Assembly (NCBI GenBank): GCA_031459855.1
Contig: JAVKHP010000001.1
Location: forward strand, 3,014,309-3,078,308
Direction of reading: 5' to 3'
DNA length: 64,000 nucleotides
From: Armatimonadota bacterium
GTDB lineage: Bacteria > Sysuimicrobiota > Sysuimicrobiia > Sysuimicrobiales > Humicultoraceae
Shown here: piece after piece, positions 8,094-16,948 of the stretch
Numbering within the stretch: the first letter of the stretch is position 1
Layout: the number at the start of each line of letters is the position of its first letter
Translations under genes and position numbers: made by a program
The notes under the pieces: generated by a model
Databases searched by the model: none
Seen by the model: the letters and a program-made list of their open reading frames with translations, nothing else
What the model was told of the DNA's origin: nothing

Positions 8094-10225
8094 GGGACGC
8101 CGGCCGGCGCCGCGAGGGGCTCGGCGGCAGGCTCGCGGTGCCCGCACGCCTCGTTCGTGCACCGCAGCTCGTCGCCGCGCCGTGTGCTCTTGACGACCAT
8201 CAGGCCGCCGCAGGCCGGACACCGGCGGGGGCTGGGACGGTCCCACGACGTGAAGTCGCAGGCGGGGTACGCGCTGCATCCATAGAAGATGCGCCCGCGC
8301 CGGGTCCGCCGCGCCACCAGCTCGCTGCCGCACACAGGACAGGCCACCCCCACGCCCAGCGGCCGCGTGTACCGGCAGGCCGGGAAGCCCGAGCACGCGA
8401 TGAACTCGCCGAACCGGCCGTGCTTGCGCACCAGCGGCTGCCCGCACTGCGGGCAGGGCTCGCCGATCTCGACCGCGGGGAACTCCGTCACCGGGATCTT
8501 GGCCTCGGCGCGCTGCAGTGTGCGTTCGAACGGCTCGTAGAACTCGCGGACGATCTGCTGCCAGTCGGCCCTGCCCTCCTCCACGCGATCCAGCTGCTCC
8601 TCCAGGCTGGCCGTGAAGTCGATGTCCACCACCTCGGGGAAGTGCTCGACCAGCAGGTCGGTAACCATGCGTCCCAACGGCGTAGGCACCAGGCGCCGGT
8701 CGCGACTGGTGACGTAGCCGCGCTTCTTGATCGTCTCGATCGTCGGGGCATAGGTGCTGGGCCGGCCGATCCCCTTCTCCTCGAGGGCGCGCACCAGGGC
8801 CGCCTCGGTGTACCGCGGCGGTGGCTGGGTGAAGTGCTGCGCGGGTGCCACGTCCACCAGCGTCAGCGCCTCGCCCGCCGCCAGCGGCGGCAGCCAGCCC
8901 TCCGGGTCGGCCTCGCCATCGTCGCCGGCCTCCCGGTACAGGATCAGGAATCCGGGGAACTTCACCCGGCTGCCCGTGGCGCGGAACAGGAACGGCCCCC
9001 CGACGACGTCCACCGAGAGCGTGTCGAGCACCGCTGCGGCCATCTGGCTGGCCACGAACCGTTCCCAGATGAGGCGGTAAAGGCGGTACTGGTCCGGCCG
9101 GAGGAAGGGTTTGACGCGCTCGGGCGTGCGGGCGACGCTCGTGGGCCGAATCGCTTCGTGGGCGTCCTGGGCGTCGCGCCGCGACCGGTACTGGCGCGGC
9201 CGCTCGGGCACGTACGCGTCGCCGAAGGTCCTGGTCACGAACTCCCGGGCCTCGGCCTGCGCCGACGCCGCCACCCGCACCGAATCGGTGCGCATGTACG
9301 TGATCAGGCCCACGGTGCCCTCGTCCCCCACGTCGAGGCCCTCGTAGAGCTGTTGCGCCACGGCCATGGTCCGGGCCGCGGAGAACCCGAGCCGCCGGTT
9401 GGCCTCCTGCTGCAACGTGCTGGTGGTGAACGGGGGCGCGGGGTGGCGCAGCTGGTCGCGCCGCCGTACCTCGCCCACGGTGTAGCGCTGGGCCTGGACC
9501 TGGGCGACCAGCGCGCGGGCCTCGGCCTCGGTGCGGATGACCGTCGCGCCCTCGTCGGTCGGCGTGCCGATCCGCGCCCCATCGCGGGCCACGAGGCGCG
9601 CGGGAAACTCCTTCCCCTCCGCCGTCTGGAAGGTGGCGGTGATCGACCAGTACTCCTCCGGGGTGAAGGCTTCGATCTCGCGCTCGCGGTCGACCACCAG
9701 GCGCAGCGCCACCGACTGCACGCGGCCCGCCGAAAGCCCGCCGCGGACCTTGCGCCACAGCAACGGGCTCAACGAGTACCCCACCAGGCGGTCGAGCACG
9801 CGCCGGGCCTGCTGCGCGTTGACCAGGTGCTGGTTGATCTCCCGCGGGTGCTTGAGCGCCCGCTGCACGGCGTCCTTGGTGATCTCGTGGAACTCGATGC
9901 GCCGGATCGCGGGGTTCACCGGGCTCAGCAGCTCGGCCAGATGCCAAGAGATGGCCTCGCCTTCCCGGTCGGGATCGGTGGCCATGTAGATCGCCGAGGC
10001 CTTCCTGGCGGCGTCCTTGAGTTCCTTGATGATGGGGCCCTTGCCCTTGATGACGATGTACCGGGGAGCGAAGTTCTGGTCGACGTCGACGCCCAGCTGG
10101 CTCTTGGGCAGGTCCTTCACGTGGCCCATCGAGGCCTTGACCTCGTAGGACCGCGCAAGCAGCCTGGACAGGGTGCGGGCCTTCGTCGGTGACTCGACGA
10201 CGACCAGCACTTTCTGCGTTGCCAC
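8090..10225 (-). CDS. topA: DNA topoisomerase I
   Basis: 711-aa type IA topoisomerase that relaxes negative supercoils. The Toprim domain (residues 1-120) has the acidic DPDREGE at 84-90. The nucleophile is Y310 in the TYMRTDSVRVA motif, and HEAIRPT is present. The C-terminal ~115 residues hold three C4 zinc-ribbon units (starting CPQCG, CPVCG and CPACG), a full complement. The GTG start at 10225 has GGAGG 6 nt upstream. It is downstream of dprA and comM, as in Bacillus. Confidence 0.97.
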   Translation of the reverse strand: MATQKVLVVVESPTKARTLSRLLARSYEVKASMGHVKDLPKSQLGVDVDQNFAPRYIVIKGKGPIIKELKDAARKASAIYMATDPDREGEAISWHLAELLSPVNPAIRRIEFHEITKDAVQRALKHPREINQHLVNAQQARRVLDRLVGYSLSPLLWRKVRGGLSAGRVQSVALRLVVDREREIEAFTPEEYWSITATFQTAEGKEFPARLVARDGARIGTPTDEGATVIRTEAEARALVAQVQAQRYTVGEVRRRDQLRHPAPPFTTSTLQQEANRRLGFSAARTMAVAQQLYEGLDVGDEGTVGLITYMRTDSVRVAASAQAEAREFVTRTFGDAYVPERPRQYRSRRDAQDAHEAIRPTSVARTPERVKPFLRPDQYRLYRLIWERFVASQMAAAVLDTLSVDVVGGPFLFRATGSRVKFPGFLILYREAGDDGEADPEGWLPPLAAGEALTLVDVAPAQHFTQPPPRYTEAALVRALEEKGIGRPSTYAPTIETIKKRGYVTSRDRRLVPTPLGRMVTDLLVEHFPEVVDIDFTASLEEQLDRVEEGRADWQQIVREFYEPFERTLQRAEAKIPVTEFPAVEIGEPCPQCGQPLVRKHGRFGEFIACSGFPACRYTRPLGVGVACPVCGSELVARRTRRGRIFYGCSAYPACDFTSWDRPSPRRCPACGGLMVVKSTRRGDELRCTNEACGHREPAAEPLAAPAGVP

Positions 10226-10562
10226 TCGTCACCTCCGCACGCGTCGCTGGAGCGCTGCCTGCGCGCGAGGCTCCTTCCCGGCACTCTCCCAGTACCCGGC
10301 CGGCCCCGCGGCCAGACGTGGTGCGCCCCGCCGCGCACCGACGCCGCCGGGACCGTCAAGTTCATCCTTTACGTTAGCACGGGCTGTCAAGGCGGCCGGG
10401 GTTGACGTGCAGCGTCGGGGCCGACGCACACGGCCGCGGCCACGTGGGGCGCGCCCGCGGCCCGGCTTCCTCGGCCACTGCGGTCCTGCGCCCCGCCTGC
10501 CTCCCACCACGTCACGGGTCGCGCGGATCTGCTGCCGCGATGCGCTGCGGGGCTGGGATCGG
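10226..10562. other. intergenic region upstream of topA
   Basis: About 337 bp between dprA and topA (both minus). No gene with family resemblance is seen in either direction. A TTGACA hexamer lies at 10385-10390 (minus), followed by TGCTAACGT. The spacing between the two is too short for a standard promoter, so the topA promoter is not clearly identified. Otherwise it is GC-rich unstructured sequence. Confidence 0.4.
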
Positions 10563-11708
10563 TCACGATTCGCGCCGACGGTCTGCGCGCACTGTCACCA
10601 CCTGTCCGGGATGCACCTCCACGGCTCCCTGCAGTTCCAGCGCTGTGATCGCCGCCGCCGCCTCTGCGGGCGAGAGCCCGGTGGCCGCCACCAGCACGTC
10701 CACGGTGGTCGGGCCGGCCGCAAGCACGCCCAGCACGCGCGCGGTCGGACTTCCCGTGCCCGTCGCGTCGTCTGGCGCACCGTGCGCCGGCATGGTGGGA
10801 CCGCGCGGCACCTGCAGCTCGTCGAGGATGTCGTCGGCAGACGTCGCCATCTTGGCCCCCTCGCGCAGCAGCGCGAGCGGCGCGCGGCTCACAGGGCTGA
10901 AGATGCTCCCCGGCACCGCAAAGACGTCGCGCCCCTGGGCCAGGGCGCAGTCCACCGTCACCAGCGCGCCGCTGTCCTCCGTACCCTCCACGACCACCAC
11001 GGCCAGGCTGAGACCGCTGATCACGCGATTGCGCCGGGGAAAGTGCCCGGGCTGCGGCACGGTGCCGGGCGGAAACTCGGAGACGAGCGCGCCGCGGCCC
11101 GTGATCGCCGCGGCCAGGGGTGCGTGTTCGGGCGGGTAGACGACGTCCACCCCTGCGCCGAGCACCGCGATCGTCCGCCCGCCGCCGTCGAGGGCACCGC
11201 TGTGGGCGGCGCCGTCGATGCCGCGAGCCAGCCCGCTCACCACCGTCACACCCGCCGCAGCCAGATCGCGGGCCAGGCGCGTCGCCGCCTGGAGCCCGTA
11301 GGGCGAGGCGCGCCGCGCGCCCACCACCGCCACGGCGGGGCCGACCGCGAGCACGCCGCGCACGAAGAGCACGGGCGGCGGATCGGGAATGTGCCACAGC
11401 CGCGGTGGATAGGCGGGGTGTCCTGGCACGACGAGATCCTGGCTGCGGCGCCGTGCCCGCGTCACGAGATCTGCGGGGCGCGCCGCACGCCAGGCCGCGA
11501 CGATGGCCGCAGCGTCGGCCCGGCCGCGCACCAGGTGCGGCACGCGCCGCCAGACGGCCCAGGCCCGTCCCGCCGCCTGCACCCACGTCTTGATCGTCCG
11601 TGGGCCGATCCGCGGCAGCAGCGTCAATCCGACGTACGCCTCGATCTCGGCGTCCAGCGCGCTGCCGGCCAGCGGCCGATCGTACGGGGGCAGCCAAGGC
11701 GCGCGCAT
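10563..11708 (-). CDS. dprA: DNA-processing protein DprA
   Basis: 381 aa. DprA binds incoming single-stranded DNA and loads RecA during natural transformation. An N-terminal helix-hairpin-helix/SAM-like region (LTLLPRIGPRTIKTW) precedes the Rossmann-like domain, which has SGLARGIDGAAHSGAL and the FPRRNRVISGLS motif. A C-terminal winged-helix (DprA_WH) starts near TARVLGVLAAGP. The ATG at 11708 lies 10 nt after the comM stop; a long upstream open frame inside comM was rejected. Pairing with comM suggests DNA uptake or recombination, though no pilus genes are in view. Confidence 0.95.
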   Translation of the reverse strand: MRAPWLPPYDRPLAGSALDAEIEAYVGLTLLPRIGPRTIKTWVQAAGRAWAVWRRVPHLVRGRADAAAIVAAWRAARPADLVTRARRRSQDLVVPGHPAYPPRLWHIPDPPPVLFVRGVLAVGPAVAVVGARRASPYGLQAATRLARDLAAAGVTVVSGLARGIDGAAHSGALDGGGRTIAVLGAGVDVVYPPEHAPLAAAITGRGALVSEFPPGTVPQPGHFPRRNRVISGLSLAVVVVEGTEDSGALVTVDCALAQGRDVFAVPGSIFSPVSRAPLALLREGAKMATSADDILDELQVPRGPTMPAHGAPDDATGTGSPTARVLGVLAAGPTTVDVLVAATGLSPAEAAAAITALELQGAVEVHPGQVVTVRADRRRES

Positions 11709-11718
11709 CGCCGGCAGG

Positions 11719-13230
11719 CTAGGCGCGCGTGGGCGCGGCCCGGTCGAACACCCGGTACCGGGCAGCCTCGGCGACGTGGCCGACCTGCACGGCCGCGGCG
11801 CCCTCGAGGTCGGCGATGGCGCGGGCGACGCGCAGCAGGCGGCGCGTCGCCCGCCCGCCCAGCAGCAGCCGGTCGGCACACTGGCGGACGAAGGCCAACG
11901 CCTCGGCGGCCATCGGGCCGGCCTCGGGCAGCGCGCCGTCGCCGATCCCCTGCCGTCGGCGATCCTGCGCCCGTGCGCGCGCAGCCACCACCCGGGCACG
12001 CACCGCCGCCGACCCTTCGCCCGGCTTCCCCGCAAGCACGGCGTCGGTGGGCGGGCGCGGCACCTCCACATGCATGTCGATGCGGTCGAGCAGCGGCCCC
12101 GAGAGCCGCGCCAGGTAGCGCCGGACCTGCGCGGGCGTGCACCGGCACGGCCGCTGGGGATCGCCGCGAAAGCCGCACGGACACGGGTTCATGGCCGCCA
12201 CCAGCATGAACCGCGCGGGGAACCGGACCACGCCGTGCACGCGCGCCACGGTGATCACGCCTTCCTCCAGCGGCTGGCGCAGCACCTCCAGGGCGTCGTG
12301 CCGGAACTCAGGCAACTCGTCGAGGAAGAGCACGCCGTGGTGCGCGAGGGTCACCTCGCCGGGTCGCGGCATCACCCCACCGCCTGCCAGGGCAGACGCG
12401 CTGGCGGTGTGATGCGGCGCGCGGAACGGCCGCTCCCACACCAGGCCTGCGCCGGCCGGCAGGCGGCCGGCCACGCTGTAGATCCTGGTGACATCCACCG
12501 CTTCGTCGCGGCTCAGCGGCGGCAGGATCGTCGGGAGCCGCCGCGCCAGCATCGTCTTGCCGACGCCGGGCGGGCCGACCAGCAGCAGGTTGAGCCCGCC
12601 CGCCGCCGCGACCTCCAGGGCCCGACACGCGGCGGGCTGTCCGCGCACGTCGGCCAGGTCCAGCGGTGACGTCTGACGCACCCCGGCGCACACCGGCGGC
12701 GGGGCCGGCGGGACCGGGTGCACGCCGGTGAGGTGGTCGACGACGGCACGCAGGCTGGCGAGGGCATACACGCGCACCTCCTCGACGACCGCGGCTTCCC
12801 CGGCGCTCGCGGCAGGGGCGAGCAGCCCCCGCGCGCGGGTTCGCCGCACGGTCTCGGCCACGGACAGGACGCCGGGCACGGGACGCAGCGCGCCGTCGAG
12901 CGCCAGCTCGCCCAGCGCCACGTAGCCGTCCACGGCGTCGGCGGGCAGCTGGCCGGTGGCCACCAGCACGCCCAGGGCGATGGGCAGGTCAAGGGCGGGC
13001 CCCTCTTTCCGTCGATCGGCCGGTGCGAGGTTCACCACGATCCGCCGCGGGGGCATCGCGTAGCCGGAGTTGCGGATCGCTGCGCGCACGCGCTCCCGCG
13101 CCTCCTGCACCGCGGCGTCGGGCAACCCCACGATCGTGAACGTCGGCAGCCCGGGCCCGACGTCGACCTCCACCGCTACCGGCACCGCCTCCAGGCCGGC
13201 GAGCGTCGCGCTGCAAATCGTTGCCAGCAT
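11719..13230 (-). CDS. comM: YifB/ComM family Mg-chelatase-like AAA+ ATPase
   Basis: 503 aa. The N-terminal Lon-S5-fold domain (from MLATICSATLAGLEAVPVAV) is followed by the chelatase AAA+ domain with Walker A GPPGVGKTMLARRL, Walker B GVLFLDELPEF and a C-rich NPCPCGFRGD segment; a C-terminal helical domain follows. ComM/YifB promotes branch migration during transformation with heterologous DNA. The ATG at 13230 gives the canonical start. It opens the comM-dprA-topA-xerC minus-strand block and faces the divergent heme operon. Confidence 0.95.
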   Translation of the reverse strand: MLATICSATLAGLEAVPVAVEVDVGPGLPTFTIVGLPDAAVQEARERVRAAIRNSGYAMPPRRIVVNLAPADRRKEGPALDLPIALGVLVATGQLPADAVDGYVALGELALDGALRPVPGVLSVAETVRRTRARGLLAPAASAGEAAVVEEVRVYALASLRAVVDHLTGVHPVPPAPPPVCAGVRQTSPLDLADVRGQPAACRALEVAAAGGLNLLLVGPPGVGKTMLARRLPTILPPLSRDEAVDVTRIYSVAGRLPAGAGLVWERPFRAPHHTASASALAGGGVMPRPGEVTLAHHGVLFLDELPEFRHDALEVLRQPLEEGVITVARVHGVVRFPARFMLVAAMNPCPCGFRGDPQRPCRCTPAQVRRYLARLSGPLLDRIDMHVEVPRPPTDAVLAGKPGEGSAAVRARVVAARARAQDRRRQGIGDGALPEAGPMAAEALAFVRQCADRLLLGGRATRRLLRVARAIADLEGAAAVQVGHVAEAARYRVFDRAAPTRA

Positions 13231-13363
13231 CGGTCGTGCCGATCCCCGTCTGGTGCATCGGCCGCAGACGCCCGGCTGTACAGCCCCACCGTGTCCGCGT
13301 GTGCCCCCACACCCGCCCGTACCCGCTGCCTTCCTCCACGTGCGAGGGCGCACGGTGCAAGGG

Positions 13364-13378
13364 CATACGCTGTGTATG
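13364..13378. promoter_or_regulatory. palindrome in comM/heme divergent region
   Basis: CATAC-GCTGT-GTATG, 5-bp arms and a 5-bp spacer, in the 230-bp divergent region. Its half sites (GTAT/ATAC) resemble, but do not equal, the TGTGTA arms of the operator 60 bp downstream. It may be a second regulator site; evidence is only the symmetry. Confidence 0.3.
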
Positions 13379-13420
13379 AGCACCCGTCGCAGGCCGTGGC
13401 TGCCCGCCGCTGGGTTCGGT

Positions 13421-13451
13421 TTCTGAAGGATTACACAGACTTGTGTAGAAT
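13421..13451 (+). promoter_or_regulatory. MerR-type promoter/operator of the heme operon
   Basis: A -10 hexamer TAGAAT (13446-13451) is preceded, at 19-bp spacing, by TTCTGA (13421-13426). Between them lies the perfect palindrome TACACA-GACT-TGTGTA (13432-13447), abutting the -10. An overlong spacer filled by a palindromic operator is the hallmark of MerR-family promoters, and the next gene encodes a MerR-like HTH protein. The predicted start point falls almost at the ATG at 13461, so the mRNA may be leaderless; no Shine-Dalgarno is visible. Confidence 0.55.
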
Positions 13452-13460
13452 CACGCGGCG

Positions 13461-14162
13461 ATGCCTGCGCGAATCGACCGTGCCCGCGAGGGTCGGTGGC
13501 TGCCCCTCGGTCAGGCCGCAGCGTTGCTCGGCGTGGACGAGGCGACGTTGCGCCACTGGGCCGATACCGGCCGTGTGCGCACGTTCCGCACGCCGGGTGG
13601 CCACCGCCGGTTCCGCGAGGGCGACCTGTACGCGCTGCTGCAGCACGAGGCGCCACGGGTCGACGATCTGGCGCACCTGGTGCGGCGGCGCAGCGCCCGG
13701 GTGCTGGCCGGCACCCCCGCTCGACCGCTCCAGCGGCGCCCGTGGTTCGCGGCGCTCGACCCCGCGCTGCGCGCGCGGGCACGCGAGCATGGCCGCCACC
13801 TGTTCGCCGCCGTCGTGCAGTTCATGGCGCAGCCCGAGGCGCGGCGGGCGCTGCGCCAGCAGCTGCTGGAGCGCGCCGCGCGCTACGGCGGCGAGCTCCA
13901 GCGCGCGGGGATCGGCCCGGCCGAGGCCGCCGAGGCGTTCGCCTACTTTCGCCACCTGGTGCTCACCATGGTGACCGCGCCGCGGGGCCGCGGCGGTCTG
14001 CTGGACGAACGGCAGGTGCGCACGCTGGTCGAGACCAGCGAGCTGCTCGACGCCGTCTTCGTCGCGATGCTGCGCGCCCACGACGCTGCGCCCGCACGCA
14101 CCGGCCGCCGCGCGACCGCGACCGCGCACGACGCGACGGCGACGTCGTCCGAGCCGCACTGA
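13461..14162 (+). CDS. MerR-like HTH transcriptional regulator of the heme operon
   Basis: 233 aa. Residues ~12-57 form a MerR/excisionase-type winged HTH (QAAALLGVDEATLRHWADTG then VRTFRTPGGHRRF). The C-terminal ~150 residues are alpha-helical, Ala/Arg-rich and contain no metal-binding cysteine set, so the effector domain is not a classical metal or B12 sensor. It is the first gene of the plus-strand heme operon; its stop overlaps the hemC start (TGATG). The location just behind a 19-bp-spaced palindromic promoter suggests autoregulation and control of tetrapyrrole synthesis. The effector (heme, a porphyrin or redox) cannot be read from the sequence. Confidence 0.8.
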   Translation: MPARIDRAREGRWLPLGQAAALLGVDEATLRHWADTGRVRTFRTPGGHRRFREGDLYALLQHEAPRVDDLAHLVRRRSARVLAGTPARPLQRRPWFAALDPALRARAREHGRHLFAAVVQFMAQPEARRALRQQLLERAARYGGELQRAGIGPAEAAEAFAYFRHLVLTMVTAPRGRGGLLDERQVRTLVETSELLDAVFVAMLRAHDAAPARTGRRATATAHDATATSSEPH

Positions 14163-15082
14163 TGGCAGCGTTGCGTCGACAGGTCCGCGTGGGCACGCGC
14201 GGCAGCGCGCTGGCCCTGGCCATGACCGCGCGGGTCCTGACGGGGCTGCGGGCCCTGGGCCTGGAAGGTGAGCCGGTCACGATCCGCACGCGCGGCGATG
14301 CGCACCCCGACCGGCCGACGCGCGCGCTCGGCCCCGGGGCGTTCGTCAAGGAGCTGGAGGATGCCCTCGCGGATGGGCGGATCGACCTGGCGGTGCACAG
14401 CGCCAAGGACCTGCACAGTCAGACCACGCCGGGACTGGTCGTCGCCGCGTTCCTGCCGCGCGACGACCCGCGGGATGCGCTGGTGGCCCGCGACCGCCTG
14501 GGACTGCGCGCCCTGGCCGCAGGCGCCCGCGTGGGCACCGACAGCCCGCGCCGGCGCGCGTTCCTGCTGGCAGCGCGGGGCGACCTCGACGTGCGCGGCA
14601 TCCGCGGCAACGTCGACACGCGGCTGCGCAAGCTGGATGCCGGCGAGGTCGATGCGCTGGTGCTGGCCGCTGCGGGCCTGCAGCGCCTCGGGCTGGCCGA
14701 CCGCATCGCGGAGATCCTGCACCCGGAGGTCATGCTGCCAGCGGTGGGCCAGGGCGCCGTGGCGATCCAGGCACGCGCCGACGACCCGCTCGTCGCGCAG
14801 GTCGCCGCCCTCGACCACGCGCCGACGCGGCACGAGCACGATGCCGAGCGCGCGTTCGTGGCGGCCCTGGGTGGCACGTGCCACACCGCCATCGCCGGGC
14901 TGGCGCGGTGCCGCGCAGACCGTCTGACCGTGGAAGGCGCCGTGCTCGCCCCAGACGGCCGCAGCGTGCTGCGGGAGCGGGTGACGGGCACGCCGGAGGA
15001 GGCCAGCGCCCTGGGCGAGGCGCTCGGCCAGCGCCTGCTCGCCCGCGGGGCCCGGGCCCTGATGGTGGAGGTCGCGCCGTGA
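14162..15082 (+). CDS. hemC: hydroxymethylbilane synthase (porphobilinogen deaminase)
   Basis: 306 aa. It joins four porphobilinogens into hydroxymethylbilane. The three-domain fold is visible: RVGTRGSALALA at the N-terminus, the HSAKDLHS and RRAFLLAARGDLDVRGIRGNV region, and LPAVGQGAVAIQ. The dipyrromethane cofactor-attachment cysteine is C240 in GGTCHTAIAG. The ATG overlaps the regulator stop by one base, and the stop overlaps hemD (GTGA). hemA and hemL are not present in the window. Confidence 0.96.
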   Translation: MAALRRQVRVGTRGSALALAMTARVLTGLRALGLEGEPVTIRTRGDAHPDRPTRALGPGAFVKELEDALADGRIDLAVHSAKDLHSQTTPGLVVAAFLPRDDPRDALVARDRLGLRALAAGARVGTDSPRRRAFLLAARGDLDVRGIRGNVDTRLRKLDAGEVDALVLAAAGLQRLGLADRIAEILHPEVMLPAVGQGAVAIQARADDPLVAQVAALDHAPTRHEHDAERAFVAALGGTCHTAIAGLARCRADRLTVEGAVLAPDGRSVLRERVTGTPEEASALGEALGQRLLARGARALMVEVAP

Positions 15083-15975
15083 CGGGTCGTGGCGCGAGCG
15101 CGCTCAGACAGCGCGGGAGACGTCCCGTGGTGCGTCCGCACGCCCCGCGGGCGGCCCGTCGCCAGCGGCCCGCTAGCGGGGCAGCGCAGCCGCTGGCGGG
15201 CCGGCGCATCCTCGTCACGCGGCCTCGGGCAGCCGCCCGGGCGCTGTGCGCGCGGCTGCGGGCGTTGGGCGCCACGGTCGTCGCGATCCCGACCGTCGAG
15301 ATCCTCCCCGCGCCCGCGAAGAGCCTCGATCGCGCCCTGCGTCGCATCGGCCGGTACGACTGGATCGTGGTGACCAGCGCCAACGGCGCGCGCGTGCTCG
15401 TCACCCGCGCACAAGCGCTGGGGCTCGACCTGCGTCGCGCGCGCAGGCCGCGCTGGGCGGCCGTGGGCCCTGCCACCGCGGCGGTGCTGCGCGCTGCGGG
15501 CGTGCGGGTGGCCAAAATCCCCTCGCGCTACCTGACCGAGGCGCTGGGCCGCGAGCTGCCCGACGTCGCGGGCCGACGCGTGCTGCTGGCACGCGCGGAC
15601 CTGGCCTCGCCGGACCTGGCCCGCCGCCTCGCGGCGCGCGGCGCGCACGTCGAGACCGTCGTGGCGTACCGCACCCGGGTGGCGCCGCGGGCGTCGGCGC
15701 TGCCACTGCGCCGTGCGCTGGCGCGCCCCTTCGACGCCATCGTGTGCACCAGCGCCTCGACGGTCCGGGGGCTGGTGCGCCTGGCCGGCCGTGCGCGCCT
15801 GCGCACGTCCACCCTGGCCTGCATCGGCCCGGTCACCGCGGCCGCCGCGCGGGCCGCGGGCCTGCGGCCGCAGATCGTCGCGCGCACCCACACGGTCGAC
15901 GGCCTGCTGGACGCCCTGGTCGCGACCTTACAGACGAAAGGAGCCACAGATGTCGCCTCTTGCCGTGCGGGGTAA
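15079..15975 (+). CDS. hemD: uroporphyrinogen-III synthase
   Basis: 298 aa from the GTG at 15079 (GTGA overlap with hemC). It cyclises hydroxymethylbilane with inversion of ring D. HemD is poorly conserved, but LAGRRILVTRPRAAA at the domain start, DWIVVTSANGARVL, the AVGPATAAVL linker and AIVCTSASTVRGL in the second half are typical of its two Rossmann-like lobes. The first ~45 residues before LAGRR are basic and non-conserved, so a start further downstream is possible. The 3' end overlaps hemB by 26 nt. Confidence 0.9.
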   Translation: MTGRGASALRQRGRRPVVRPHAPRAARRQRPASGAAQPLAGRRILVTRPRAAARALCARLRALGATVVAIPTVEILPAPAKSLDRALRRIGRYDWIVVTSANGARVLVTRAQALGLDLRRARRPRWAAVGPATAAVLRAAGVRVAKIPSRYLTEALGRELPDVAGRRVLLARADLASPDLARRLAARGAHVETVVAYRTRVAPRASALPLRRALARPFDAIVCTSASTVRGLVRLAGRARLRTSTLACIGPVTAAAARAAGLRPQIVARTHTVDGLLDALVATLQTKGATDVASCRAG

Positions 15976-16948
15976 CCTCATCCAGCGGCCGCGGCGCCTG
16001 CGCCGCACCGCGGGACTACGCGCCCTCGTCCGCGAGACGCGCTGGGAGGCCGGGGGCCTGGTGGCGCCGCTCTTCGTGCGGCCCGGCGTCGACGTCCGGG
16101 AGCCCATCGCCTCGTTGCCCGGACAGTACCGCTTCTCGCCCGACGCCCTGGAGCGCGAGGTCGACCGCCTGGTCGCCCTGGGCCTGCGCGCGGTGCTGCT
16201 CTTCGGCGTGCCCGCGGCCAAGGACAGCATGGCCCGGGAAGCCTACGCCGACGATGGGATCGTGCAGACCGCGCTGCGCCGGCTGCGGGCCCGCCATCCC
16301 GACCTGGTGCTGATCACCGACGTCTGCCTGTGCGCGTACACCGACCACGGGCACTGCGGGCTCGTGCGCGACGGCGAGGTGGACAACGACGACACGCTCA
16401 CGCTGCTGGCGCGCACCGCGGTCTCCCATGCGGCGGCCGGCGCGGACATCGTCGCGCCCAGCGCCATGATGGACGGCCAGGTCGGCGCCATCCGCACGGC
16501 GCTGGACGACGCGGGCTTCCCCGACGTGGCCATCATGGGGTACTCGGCGAAGTACGCCTCGGTGTTCTACGGGCCGTTCCGGGACGCCCAGGGCTCGGCT
16601 CCGCAGTTCGGCGATCGTCGCGGGTACCAGATGGACCCGCCCAACGCCCGCGAGGCGTTGCGGGAGATCGCCCTGGACCTGGCCGAGGGTGCCGATATCG
16701 TGATGGTGAAGCCCGCGCTGTGCTATCTGGACGTCATCCGCGCTGCCCGCGAGACGACCACGGCGCCGCTGGCCGCCTACTGGGTGAGCGGGGAGTACGC
16801 GATGCTGAAGGCGGCCGCCGCGGCTGGCTGGCTCGACGAACGCAGGGCGGTGCTGGAGGTGCTCGCCGCCATCCGTCGCGCGGGCGCCGATATCGTCATC
16901 ACCTACGCGGCCGCCGATGCGCTGGGCTGGCTGCGCGAGGAGGGATGA
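15950..16948 (+). CDS. hemB: delta-aminolevulinic acid dehydratase (porphobilinogen synthase)
   Basis: 332 aa. It condenses two ALA molecules to porphobilinogen. Schiff-base lysines are K201 (MGYSAKYAS) and K254 (VMVKPALCYLD). The active-site zinc cysteines C126, C128 and C136 (TDVCLCAYTDHGHC) are all present, so this is the zinc-dependent type, not the Mg/aspartate type. The ATG at 15950 is preceded by AAAGGAG and lies inside the end of hemD. The stop overlaps hemQ. Confidence 0.97.
   Translation: MSPLAVRGNLIQRPRRLRRTAGLRALVRETRWEAGGLVAPLFVRPGVDVREPIASLPGQYRFSPDALEREVDRLVALGLRAVLLFGVPAAKDSMAREAYADDGIVQTALRRLRARHPDLVLITDVCLCAYTDHGHCGLVRDGEVDNDDTLTLLARTAVSHAAAGADIVAPSAMMDGQVGAIRTALDDAGFPDVAIMGYSAKYASVFYGPFRDAQGSAPQFGDRRGYQMDPPNAREALREIALDLAEGADIVMVKPALCYLDVIRAARETTTAPLAAYWVSGEYAMLKAAAAAGWLDERRAVLEVLAAIRRAGADIVITYAAADALGWLREEG

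Noticed and set aside
10371-10390. TTGACA with downstream TAACGT/TAAAGG as the topA promoter
   Set aside because: Spacing between the hexamers is 8-13 bp, too short for a sigma-70 promoter; reported only as part of the intergenic description.
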